Below, in pieces: positions 9,891-18,517 of a stretch of DNA of 58,292 bases; position 1 is the first letter of the stretch, and every line of letters begins with the position of its first letter. The position numbers and the translations under genes are program-made. The notes under the pieces were generated by a model. It saw only the letters and a program-made list of their open reading frames with translations. It made no database searches and was not told the DNA's origin. Source of the DNA: Kiritimatiellia bacterium. Lineage in GTDB: Bacteria > Verrucomicrobiota > Kiritimatiellia > SS1-B-03-39 > UBA6053. The DNA lies in the NCBI GenBank assembly GCA_018401235.1, contig JAGYLC010000004.1:1-58292 (forward strand). Direction: 5' to 3'.

Positions 9891-10085
9891 AAAGCTTTTG
9901 AGGAGACGGGCGGTTTCAGCGAGCGGCTCATGACCAAATGCATTAAGGCGAGGGAGGAGTCGCGCGATGCGGAAGCTCCCGCTTGCCCCGCCTGTGAAAA
10001 CTCCATGCGAAAGCGGCGCTTCGCGAAAGGGGAATTTTGGGGGTGCTCCCGCTTTCCCGACTGCAAGGGGACCCGGCCGATCTGA
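9879..10085 (+). pseudogene. 3' remnant of a four-helix-bundle suffix / topoisomerase-type zinc-ribbon protein
   Basis: Frame ending at TGA 10083-10085 reads EETGGFSERLMTKCIKAREESRDAEAPACPACENSMRKRRFAKGEFWGCSRFPDCKGTRPI*, a CPxC...GC...C zinc ribbon; no 5' part; not in the supplied ORF track. Confidence 0.7.
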
Positions 10086-10100
10086 GCGCAATCTGAAGAG

Positions 10101-10184
10101 TGGGGACCTGATTGACATCATTGACTTTATTGACGGTGTGGTCAATGAAGTCAGTAAGGTCAATTAGGTCAATTAGGTCCCCCC
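10101..10184. repeat. inverted array of 9-bp units (large hairpin)
   Basis: tggggacct(gattgacat)(cattgactt)(tattgac) ggtgtg gtcaatgaa gtcagtaag gtcaattag gtcaattag gtcccccca. Confidence 0.8.
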
Positions 10185-10245
10185 AAACGCTTTAACAGAA
10201 ATATTTTTCTTAAACTGGCATCCCGACGCTTGACCTGAGACCTTA

Positions 10246-10287
10246 AAAAGGTATATCGGATATCTTATATCCTGTTAAATACCTTTT
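10246..10287. promoter_or_regulatory. nested palindrome upstream of ccoI, candidate Rrf2-type operator
   Basis: AAAAGGTAT(10246-10254) atc GGATAT-CTT-ATATCC(10258-10272) tgttaa ATACCTTTT(10279-10287). Confidence 0.5.
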
Positions 10288-10297
10288 GTCCTTCACT

Positions 10298-12757
10298 ATG
10301 TCAACCTCGATCCAGGAAGCCGCGCCAGCGGCGGATGTGCCTTGTGTGCACTGTCAGACCCTTTGCGGTCACAGTGGCGTCACGGAACACGGCAAGCCGT
10401 TTTGCTGCCGCGGCTGTGCCATGGTGTATTCGATCCTGAAGGGGAGTGGTCTGGATGATTTTTATACCCTGGACAAGCAGGCGGGGACCCGGGCCGATCA
10501 CGAGGCGGAGGCGGGGATGTACGACTTTCTCGCGGACCCGGAGGTGAAACGCAAAATCATCGACTTTACGGATGGCCGCAATACCCGGGTGACCTTTCAT
10601 CTGCCTCAAATCCATTGCGTGGCCTGTGTTTGGTTGCTGGAACGGCTCTACAAGCTCAACGACGGCATTGGCCAGCCGGTGGTGAACTTTACCCGCAAAA
10701 CCCTGACGGTTCCGTTTGTGGAGGAGAAGGTGACTCTGGTGGAAATCGCGGGTCTGCTTTCGCGTCTGGGCTATCCGCCCGAATTCCATTTGCAGAATCT
10801 TCAGCATACCTCCGGCGATCAGGCCCGCCGTCGCGCCTGGATGCAACTGGGAGTGGCCGGATTCGCGTTTGGCAACATCATGCTGCTGTCCTTTCCCAAC
10901 TACCTGGGACTGCACATGGCGGAAACGCCCTGGATTCACGCGATGTTCGCCGGGATTTGCTGGGTGTTGTCGCTGCCGGTGCTGCTGTTCAGCGCCCGCG
11001 ATTATTTTCGCTCGGCCTGGTTGGGGCTTCGCCACCGCGAATTGAGTATAGACGTGCCCATCGCGGTGGGCATTTCGGCCCTGTTTATTCAAAGCACCCT
11101 GGATATTTTGCTGGGATGGGGGGACGGATACCTGGATTCCATGGCCGGACTGGTGTTCTTTCTGTTGATCGGAAAAGCCTTTCAACGGCGAACCTTCGAC
11201 GCCCTCTCTTTTGACCGGGACTACACCAGCTATTTTCCTCTGGCCGCTCTGCGGGTGAACCCCGACGGCAGTCGCCACACCACTTCCCTGGCGCGAATCG
11301 TGCCCGGTGACCGCATTTGTATCCGTAACGGCGAACTGATCCCGGCGGATTCGATTCTGATTAATGGGCCCGCGTTGATCGACTACAGCTTTGTCACCGG
11401 AGAGTCCCGTCCCGAGGAACGTCTCAACGGGGAAACCCTTTATGCCGGCGGACGTCATCACGGGGCCCCCATCGAGGTGGACGTGATCAAAGAGGTGAGT
11501 CAGAGTTATTTGACTTCGCTGTGGAATCATAAGAGTTTCCGCAAAGAAAACGAACGCAGCTTCGACCGCATGACCCGGGAAATCAGCCGGGTGTTTGTCT
11601 GGACGGTGCTGGCTATCGCGCTGGTTACTTTGGTCGCCTGGCTGTTCATTGATCCCTCGCACGCGATGCGGGTGGTGTCCGCGGTGCTGATCGTGGCCTG
11701 TCCCTGTGCGTTGGCTCTCTCAGCTCCTTTTGCTTTCGGCACCGCACTGCGCATTGTGCGACCTTACGGCCTGTATCTCAAAAACGGCTTTGTGGTGGAA
11801 GGCATGGCCCGGGTCCGCCATTTGGCCTTCGATAAAACCGGAACCCTCACTAAAGGCGGCCTGGGAACGGTGCGCTGGGTGGGCAAGGCACTGGACCACG
11901 ATCTTGAATCCTCCATTCGCGGACTCGCCGCCGCTTCCACTCATCCTCTGAGTCGGGCGATCGCGGACCATCTCCATGCGGACACGTTGAAACCGGAGAG
12001 CATGAAAGAGCTTCCGGGGAAGGGAATTGAAGGCTGGCTGCGGGGGCGTCACGTCCGCCTCGGCTCCGCCGAGTGGATGCGCGAAGCAGGTTTGACCCTT
12101 CCCGAATCCAAGGATGCCGATTATGTGCAAAGTTGGTTGGCTGTCGACAAAGAGGTGCGGGGCGGATTCGCCTTTGAGGACGCGCCGCGGGAGGGAATGA
12201 CCGCTTCCATGCCCTCGCTGAGTCGCCGCTACGATGTCAGCGTGCTCACCGGAGACCGGGCGGAGGGACTGGCGCATCTGCGGGAATGGTTCCCCGGCTG
12301 CCGCGACGCACGTTCGGATTTGTCGCCCTCCGATAAGCTCGAGGCCATCGATATTCTCCGCCGGGACGGACGCGGAGTGATGATGCTCGGCGATGGACTC
12401 AACGACGCCGGCGCGCTGCGGCACAGCGATGTCGGAATCGCGGTCACCGAGAATATTCATTCCTTCAGCCCCGCCTGCGATGCCATTCTCGAAGCCCACC
12501 GCCTCCCGCACCTTCCAAGCTTTTTACGGTTTTCCCGTTTCACCACCTATGTGGTGATGGTGTGCTTCGGGGTGTCGCTGCTCTACAACGTGATCGGCAT
12601 CTCGGTGGCGGCGAGCGGACATCTGTCCCCGCTGTTCGCGGCGGTGCTGATGCCGCTGAGTTCGGTCAGCGTGCTGCTGATCAGCGTGATCGGAACCCGC
12701 ATTGCGGCCGGAGTGGCCGGGCTCTCCTCCCGGCATTTAACGGAGGGGTCCGGATGA
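10298..12757 (+). CDS. ccoI: cbb3 oxidase assembly copper P-type ATPase
   Basis: Cys-rich N-terminus, CPC metal site (VACPCALAL), DKTGTLT, GDGLNDAGAL; ATG at 10298 preferred over TTG at 10286. Confidence 0.92.
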   Translation: MSTSIQEAAPAADVPCVHCQTLCGHSGVTEHGKPFCCRGCAMVYSILKGSGLDDFYTLDKQAGTRADHEAEAGMYDFLADPEVKRKIIDFTDGRNTRVTFHLPQIHCVACVWLLERLYKLNDGIGQPVVNFTRKTLTVPFVEEKVTLVEIAGLLSRLGYPPEFHLQNLQHTSGDQARRRAWMQLGVAGFAFGNIMLLSFPNYLGLHMAETPWIHAMFAGICWVLSLPVLLFSARDYFRSAWLGLRHRELSIDVPIAVGISALFIQSTLDILLGWGDGYLDSMAGLVFFLLIGKAFQRRTFDALSFDRDYTSYFPLAALRVNPDGSRHTTSLARIVPGDRICIRNGELIPADSILINGPALIDYSFVTGESRPEERLNGETLYAGGRHHGAPIEVDVIKEVSQSYLTSLWNHKSFRKENERSFDRMTREISRVFVWTVLAIALVTLVAWLFIDPSHAMRVVSAVLIVACPCALALSAPFAFGTALRIVRPYGLYLKNGFVVEGMARVRHLAFDKTGTLTKGGLGTVRWVGKALDHDLESSIRGLAAASTHPLSRAIADHLHADTLKPESMKELPGKGIEGWLRGRHVRLGSAEWMREAGLTLPESKDADYVQSWLAVDKEVRGGFAFEDAPREGMTASMPSLSRRYDVSVLTGDRAEGLAHLREWFPGCRDARSDLSPSDKLEAIDILRRDGRGVMMLGDGLNDAGALRHSDVGIAVTENIHSFSPACDAILEAHRLPHLPSFLRFSRFTTYVVMVCFGVSLLYNVIGISVAASGHLSPLFAAVLMPLSSVSVLLISVIGTRIAAGVAGLSSRHLTEGSG

Positions 12758-12948
12758 ACGTGATTGTGATTTTGTTGGGCGCCAGCCTCACCCTCGCCCT
12801 CAGTTTTTTAGCCGCATTTCTGTGGTCGGTCCATCGTGGTCAATTCGATGACACGGTGACGCCGGCCCTCCGTATGTTACACGACGACGATGTCGGTGCC
12901 CCAAAGCCCGACCCGTCCGAACCCAATGAAAAGGAACCCGACCTATGA
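12754..12948 (+). CDS. ccoS: cbb3 oxidase assembly protein CcoS
   Basis: MNVIVILLGASLTLALSFLAAFLWSVHRGQFDD, typical CcoS, overlapping the ccoI stop. Confidence 0.88.
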   Translation: MNVIVILLGASLTLALSFLAAFLWSVHRGQFDDTVTPALRMLHDDDVGAPKPDPSEPNEKEPDL

Positions 12949-15104
12949 GCCAAGTGGAAACCTTCCGATACGATAACCGCATTGTACGCGACTTTGCCTT
13001 CGCCACCGTGATCTGGGGCGTGGTGGGCATGACCGTCGGGGTGCTGATCGCCTTGCAACTGGTGATGCCCGCCCTGAACATGGGCGCGCCGCTCACCTTC
13101 GGCCGCCTGCGTCCGTTGCACACCAACGCGGTGATTTTCGCCTTTGTGGGCAACGCGATTTTCATGGGAGTCTACCACTCCACCCAGCGGCTCTGCAAAG
13201 CGCGCATGTTTAACGACCTGCTCAGTCGGGTTCATTTCTGGGGCTGGCAACTGATTATTGTTCTGGCCGCGCTTTCGCTGCCGGCGGGGAAGACCAGCAG
13301 CAAGGAATACGCGGAACTCGAATGGCCGATCGACATTCTGATCACCCTGATATGGGTGGTATTCGCGGTGAACTTTTTCGGAACCCTGTGGCGTCGACGT
13401 GAGCGGCACATGTATGTGGCCCTGTGGTTTTATATCGCCACCATCGTCACGGTGGCGGTGTTGCACATTTTCAATTCCCTGGCCGCGCCGGTGGAATTGA
13501 TGAAAAGCTACTCCGTGTACGCCGGGGTGCAGGACGCGCTGGTGCAGTGGTGGTACGGGCACAACGCGGTGGCTTTCTTCCTCACCACGCCCTTTTTGGG
13601 CTTGATGTATTATTATCTGCCCAAGGCCGCGAACCGCCCGATTTTCAGCTACCGCCTGTCGATCATTCACTTCTGGGCGCTGATTTTCATCTACATTTGG
13701 GCCGGTCCGCATCACCTGCTCTTCACGTCCCTGCCGGATTGGGCGCAAAGTCTGGGCATGGTGTTCTCGATTATGCTGATCGCCCCCAGTTGGGGGGGGA
13801 TGCTCAACGGTCTGCTGACCCTGCGCGGGGCCTGGGACAAAGTGCGGGAGGAGCCCGTGCTCAAATTCCTGGTGGTGGGCATTACCGCCTACGGCATGGC
13901 CACCCTTGAAGGTCCGATGCTCTCGATCAAATCCGTGAACGCGCTCTCGCACTATACCGACTGGACTATTGCCCACGTTCACACCGGGGCCCTGGGCTGG
14001 AACGGGTTTATGACCTTCGGGATTCTGTACTGGCTGGTGCCGGTGCTCTACCGCACGGAAATCTACAACAAGAAATGGGCGAATATGCATTTCTGGATCG
14101 GCCTTTCCGGTATCCTGGTTTATGTGGTGCCGCTCTACTGGGCCGGGGTCACCCAGAGTCTGATGTGGAAGCAGTTCACCGACGAGGGTGTGCTCGCCTA
14201 TCCGAACTTCCTGGACACGGTCACCAAACTGATTCCCTTTTACGCCATGCGGGCCATTGGCGGCATGTTGTATCTGGGCGGAACCATCCTCATGGCGGTG
14301 AATCTGTGGAAGACCCTGAAGCAGGGAAGTTTCGAAGCGGAAACCGAGGCTTCCGCTCCCGCCCTGCGGGATCAGCCCATGCCCAGCAAAGAGGACGAGG
14401 CGCATGCCTATCGCCACCGGGCCCTGGAGCGGCTGCCCCTGCTGTTCACGGTGCTCAGCACAGTGGCCATTCTGATTGGCGGTCTGGTCGAGTTGGTGCC
14501 GTTGTACCTGATCAAATCCAACGTGCCCACCCTCAGCTCGGTGACGCCCTACAGTCCGCTGGAATTGGAGGGACGCGACATCTACATCCGCGAAGGCTGC
14601 GTGCAGTGTCACTCGCAAATGATTCGGCCCTTCCGCTCCGAAACCGCCCGCTACGGAGACTACAGCAAGGCCGGGGAGTTCGTGTTTGACCATCCCTTCC
14701 TTTGGGGCTCCAAGCGGACCGGACCCGACCTGGCCCGCGAGGGGGCGAACGGACGCAATCATGCCTGGCATTACCTGCACATGGAACGTCCGAAATCCAC
14801 TTCGCCCGGTTCGATCATGCCCGCCTATCCCTGGCTGCATCGGAATGAGCTGAAAACCAAATCCACCGCCAAAAAAATATCGGTGATGCGTAAACTCGGG
14901 GTGTCGTATCCAATGTATTTCGAAGACATCGCTGTTGATCGTCTTGAGCAACAGGCGGAGGAGATCGCGGCGAAATTGCGCGAGCAATTGCCTGACCGGG
15001 CGGATGACATTGAAGCCGACCGTGAAATCATCGCCTTGATTGCCTACCTGCAGCGTTTGGGAACAGACGCGTTGCGGGAAGTTCCCTACGAGGAGGAACT
15101 CTAA
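12945..15104 (+). CDS. ccoNO: fused cbb3 cytochrome c oxidase subunits I and II (CcoN-CcoO)
   Basis: N-terminal heme-copper oxidase with 12+ TM; C-terminal CcoO with GCVQCHSQMIRPFRSETARYG. Confidence 0.93.
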   Translation: MSQVETFRYDNRIVRDFAFATVIWGVVGMTVGVLIALQLVMPALNMGAPLTFGRLRPLHTNAVIFAFVGNAIFMGVYHSTQRLCKARMFNDLLSRVHFWGWQLIIVLAALSLPAGKTSSKEYAELEWPIDILITLIWVVFAVNFFGTLWRRRERHMYVALWFYIATIVTVAVLHIFNSLAAPVELMKSYSVYAGVQDALVQWWYGHNAVAFFLTTPFLGLMYYYLPKAANRPIFSYRLSIIHFWALIFIYIWAGPHHLLFTSLPDWAQSLGMVFSIMLIAPSWGGMLNGLLTLRGAWDKVREEPVLKFLVVGITAYGMATLEGPMLSIKSVNALSHYTDWTIAHVHTGALGWNGFMTFGILYWLVPVLYRTEIYNKKWANMHFWIGLSGILVYVVPLYWAGVTQSLMWKQFTDEGVLAYPNFLDTVTKLIPFYAMRAIGGMLYLGGTILMAVNLWKTLKQGSFEAETEASAPALRDQPMPSKEDEAHAYRHRALERLPLLFTVLSTVAILIGGLVELVPLYLIKSNVPTLSSVTPYSPLELEGRDIYIREGCVQCHSQMIRPFRSETARYGDYSKAGEFVFDHPFLWGSKRTGPDLAREGANGRNHAWHYLHMERPKSTSPGSIMPAYPWLHRNELKTKSTAKKISVMRKLGVSYPMYFEDIAVDRLEQQAEEIAAKLREQLPDRADDIEADREIIALIAYLQRLGTDALREVPYEEEL

Positions 15105-15304
15105 TGTATAAGGATGTGTTGCAATCGATCGAGGGTATCGGCCTCTATGGGGTGATTTCCTTGGTTATTTTTGTGCTGTTTTTCACCACCGTGTTCCTGT
15201 GGGTCTTCCGCATTCGCAAGCCCCATGCCGAGCACATGGGCTCCATGCCGCTTCACGATGGAACCGAACCTCACACTCATGCAGGAGATTCCCGCCATGG
15301 CTGA
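15104..15304 (+). CDS. ccoQ: CcoQ/FixQ-like small subunit
   Basis: 66-aa single-TM ORF between ccoNO and ccoP. Confidence 0.7.
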   Translation: MYKDVLQSIEGIGLYGVISLVIFVLFFTTVFLWVFRIRKPHAEHMGSMPLHDGTEPHTHAGDSRHG

Positions 15305-15878
15305 ATATGATGAAACCGTAGTATCCGAACACGATGGAATCCAGGAACTGGACAATCAGTTGCCACGCTGGTGGGTGTGGCTGTTTGTGTTCAGCATCAT
15401 TTTCGCGGTGCTGTATTTCTCTTGGTATCATGTCCTCGGGTTGGGTCGGGGGCAGGAAAAGCGCTACCACGACATGGTGGCCCAGGCCGAAGCCGCCCAG
15501 GCCGCCCGCCAAAGTGAAATGATGGCGAATCTCGACCTCGGCACTCCCTCCCGCTTGGACGAGGTGTTGGCCGAGGGCAAAGACATTTATCTCGCCAACT
15601 GCGCCAGTTGCCACCACAGCACCGGACGCGGGCTGATCGGGCCCAACCTCACCGACGCTTACTGGATCCACGGTCCGAATTTCGAAGACACCATGCACGT
15701 GATCGCCAAAGGGGTGCTGGAGAAGGGAATGCAGGCGTGGGAGAACAGCCTGTCGCTGCGCCAGCGTCACGCGGTGGCCAGCTACATCTACAGCATCCGC
15801 GGCAGCGAACCGCCCGACCCCCGGGCTCCTGAAGGCGAGTTGGTGGAAAATTCCGACGACCCGAATTATAACCTATGA
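15297..15878 (+). CDS. ccoP: cbb3 oxidase subunit III CcoP, mono-heme
   Basis: MAEYDE...DNQLPRWWVWLFVFSIIFAVLYFSWYH and a single CASCH heme site. Confidence 0.88.
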   Translation: MAEYDETVVSEHDGIQELDNQLPRWWVWLFVFSIIFAVLYFSWYHVLGLGRGQEKRYHDMVAQAEAAQAARQSEMMANLDLGTPSRLDEVLAEGKDIYLANCASCHHSTGRGLIGPNLTDAYWIHGPNFEDTMHVIAKGVLEKGMQAWENSLSLRQRHAVASYIYSIRGSEPPDPRAPEGELVENSDDPNYNL

Positions 15879-15904
15879 TCCGACAGATCCGACCGATCCG
15901 ACCG
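15878..15904. repeat. 9-bp tandem repeat (ATCCGACMG x3)
   Basis: atccgacag atccgaccg atccgaccg between ccoP and ccoG. Confidence 0.8.
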
Positions 15905-15918
15905 ATCCCCCTCACCTC

Positions 15919-17361
15919 ATGACAGACCCAGACAAAGATTTCCGAGACACCATTCCCACCGTTGACGCTGCCGGCAAGCGGATCTGGATGTATCCCCGCA
16001 AACCGCCGACCGGGAAGCGGGCGTCGCCGGACGCGCCGAACTACTACACCCTCCGCACCTGGTTGTCCTGGGTGTTGCTGGTGATTCTGGTCACGGGTCC
16101 GTTTATCAAAATCGGCGGAAATCCCCTGCTGATGATGAATATCGTGGAGCGGAAATTCTCCATTTTCGGGATCATGTTCTGGCCCCAGGATTTTTATCTG
16201 TTCGCCCTGGCCATGATCACCGGGTTTATGATGATCGTCTTTTTCACCGCCGCCTGGGGACGCATCTGGTGCGGATGGCTGTGTCCGCAAACCGTGTTGA
16301 TGGAAATGGTGTTCCGCAAAATCGAATACTTGATTGAAGGCGATGCCCGGGATCAGAAAGCGCTCAACAAGCAGGAGTGGACCCAGGACAAGATCATCAA
16401 AAAATGCATCAAGCATGGAGTCTTTTTCCTTCTCTCTTTCGGGGTGGCAAATCTGTTGCTGGGATATGTGATCGGCGGGGACGCCCTGATCGACCTGATC
16501 ACGGATTCGCCCACCGAACACGCCAAAGGCTTTTTTGCCTTGCTGCTGTTTACCGGGCTCTTTTACGGGATCTTTGCGCGTTTCCGCGAGCAGGCCTGCA
16601 CCTTCGTCTGTCCCTACGGACGTTTTCAATCCGTGCTCATTGACGAGAACAGTCTGGTGGTGGCCTATGACTATGTTCGAGGCGAAAAGCGTGCGCGCAA
16701 AGTGAAAGGGGAAACCTGGGAGGAACGGTTGTCCATTGGCAAGGGGGACTGTGTGGACTGCGATTTGTGCGTGGCGGTGTGCCCCACCGGTATCGATATT
16801 CGCAACGGAACCCAGATGGAATGTGTGAACTGCACCAACTGCATCGACGCCTGCAATTCGGTGATGCACAAGGTCGGGCGCGACCCCGGGCTCATCCGCT
16901 ACGCCTCCATGGACCAGATTGAAAAGAAAACCTCCAAACTGAGACTCACTCCGCGACTCAAAACCTACGGCATCATCATGACCGCGCTGTTTTTGTTGCT
17001 GTCGGGATTGTTGATTGCCCGCAAGTCGGTCACCATGGATTTGCTGCGGGTGAGGGGAACCTACTACCAGGTGATGCCGGACGGACAGATTACCAATTTC
17101 TATGAAGGGCGCTTTCTCAATAAAACCGGGCGCGAGATGGATGGAAGCCTGGAACTGCTCAACGCGGAAGGACAAATGCTCTACAGTGATCAGCACCTGT
17201 ACATGCATCCGCAGGAGGAGGCGGAGAGCATTATCGTAATTACGCTGCCCCGGGACCAACTCACCGGAACCGAAACCAAACTCAAGCTGGGATTGGTGGT
17301 GGACGGCAAACGGATCAACACCACGACCACCACTTTCCTGGCGCCCGGAGGCGGATCATGA
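15919..17361 (+). CDS. ccoG: cbb3 oxidase accessory ferredoxin-like protein CcoG/FixG
   Basis: two 4Fe-4S motifs (CVDCDLCVAVCPTGIDIRNGTQMECVNCTNCIDAC), WCGWLCPQTVLME. Confidence 0.93.
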   Translation: MTDPDKDFRDTIPTVDAAGKRIWMYPRKPPTGKRASPDAPNYYTLRTWLSWVLLVILVTGPFIKIGGNPLLMMNIVERKFSIFGIMFWPQDFYLFALAMITGFMMIVFFTAAWGRIWCGWLCPQTVLMEMVFRKIEYLIEGDARDQKALNKQEWTQDKIIKKCIKHGVFFLLSFGVANLLLGYVIGGDALIDLITDSPTEHAKGFFALLLFTGLFYGIFARFREQACTFVCPYGRFQSVLIDENSLVVAYDYVRGEKRARKVKGETWEERLSIGKGDCVDCDLCVAVCPTGIDIRNGTQMECVNCTNCIDACNSVMHKVGRDPGLIRYASMDQIEKKTSKLRLTPRLKTYGIIMTALFLLLSGLLIARKSVTMDLLRVRGTYYQVMPDGQITNFYEGRFLNKTGREMDGSLELLNAEGQMLYSDQHLYMHPQEEAESIIVITLPRDQLTGTETKLKLGLVVDGKRINTTTTTFLAPGGGS

Positions 17362-17801
17362 GCCGCTCCCGTTTTAATCCCTGGCCCTGGGCGATTATCG
17401 CCTGGTTTGCGGTCATGATTGCGGTTTGTGTGGGATTTGTGATTAAATCATTGGGCATGAAGCATGATTTGGTGACAAGTGAGTACTACGCGGAAGGATT
17501 GGACCACGACAGCCGCCAAACCGCGTTGAGTCGTACCCGGGGATTGGAGACCCCGCCCCGTATTGAACTCGACTACGAAGGCCACCGCATGATTGTGCGT
17601 CTGCCCGATTTCGCGCGGGGGGCGGTGCTGAGCTTCTATCGACCGTCGGATGCCCGGCTCGATTTGAAATACGCCCTTCAAGACGGAGTTCCCTCTGTGC
17701 TCTCCACCCTCGATCTGCATCCCGGAAAGTGGCAGGCTAAGATTTCCTGGGAAACCGACGGGGTGCCGTATTACCATCAGGAGGATGTATTTATCCAATG
17801 A
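17358..17801 (+). CDS. ccoH: FixH/CcoH family protein
   Basis: N-terminal TM plus FixH-like domain (VTSEYYAEGLDHD), operon position. Confidence 0.82.
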   Translation: MSRSRFNPWPWAIIAWFAVMIAVCVGFVIKSLGMKHDLVTSEYYAEGLDHDSRQTALSRTRGLETPPRIELDYEGHRMIVRLPDFARGAVLSFYRPSDARLDLKYALQDGVPSVLSTLDLHPGKWQAKISWETDGVPYYHQEDVFIQ

Positions 17802-18496
17802 TGACCCTGGCCTCCATCGGATCCGCGTTGGCGCTTGGACTTGCCGGCAGTTTGCATTGCCTGGGCATGTGCGGGCCTTTGGCACTGGCGCTTCCCGCGA
17901 ATCAGGAAGCCTCCACCCGTCAGCGGGCTTTGGGCCGTTTGTTGTACAATCTAGGGCGGGCGGTCACTTATGCATGTATGGGTATTTTCGCCGGACTGTT
18001 CGGGCGGATTCTGCAGGTGGCCGGATTTCAACAGGCGCTGTCGATTGCGCTCGGAGTTTTGCTCATGGCCACGGTGTTTTTGAATACCCATCATATGCCC
18101 CATTGGGTCCTGAACACCTTTTACCGCCCCGTGCAAAAAGGGCTGGGGAAAATCCTGAAGCGGGGAAGTTATTCGGGGCTTTTTCAAACCGGATTGCTCA
18201 ATGGATTGCTGCCCTGCGGACTGGTCTACGCCGCTCTGGCGGCGGCTTCATTGCAGGCAGGCCCCGTGCAGGCGTCCATGTACATGTTTCTGTTCGGTCT
18301 CGGCACCCTGCCGCTGATGTTTGCCCTGTCCCTGGGCGGACTCCGTTTGCATTCCCCACGTTTTCAGCCGGTGCTGAACCGACTAATTCCCGCCCTCCCC
18401 CTTACCGTCGCCGTTCTATTGATCCTGCGCGGGTTATCGCTTGGTATCCCCTATATCAGCCCCAATTTGAGCGGCGCAAGCTGCTGTTCCCATTAA
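17798..18496 (+). CDS. sulfite exporter TauE/SafE-like family protein of the cbb3 operon
   Basis: LGLAGSLHCLGMCGPLALALP and LNGLLPCGLVYAALAAA. Confidence 0.85.
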   Translation: MMTLASIGSALALGLAGSLHCLGMCGPLALALPANQEASTRQRALGRLLYNLGRAVTYACMGIFAGLFGRILQVAGFQQALSIALGVLLMATVFLNTHHMPHWVLNTFYRPVQKGLGKILKRGSYSGLFQTGLLNGLLPCGLVYAALAAASLQAGPVQASMYMFLFGLGTLPLMFALSLGGLRLHSPRFQPVLNRLIPALPLTVAVLLILRGLSLGIPYISPNLSGASCCSH

Positions 18497-18517
18497 TTTA
18501 TTCACCCGGAGTCTGTT

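Noticed and set aside
9891-10163. N-terminal ~90 aa of ORF 9069-10163
   Set aside because: Overlaps the zinc-ribbon relic and the 9-bp repeat on the other strand, so it is not likely to be real A2M coding sequence.
10301-11662. 453-aa minus-strand ORF
   Set aside because: Antisense to ccoI, shadow ORF.
12840-14987. 715-aa minus-strand ORF
   Set aside because: Antisense to ccoNO in a high-GC gene; composition (His/Gln/Gly-rich) is typical of a shadow ORF and matches no family.
15649-17259. 536-aa minus-strand ORF
   Set aside because: Antisense to ccoP/ccoG, shadow ORF.
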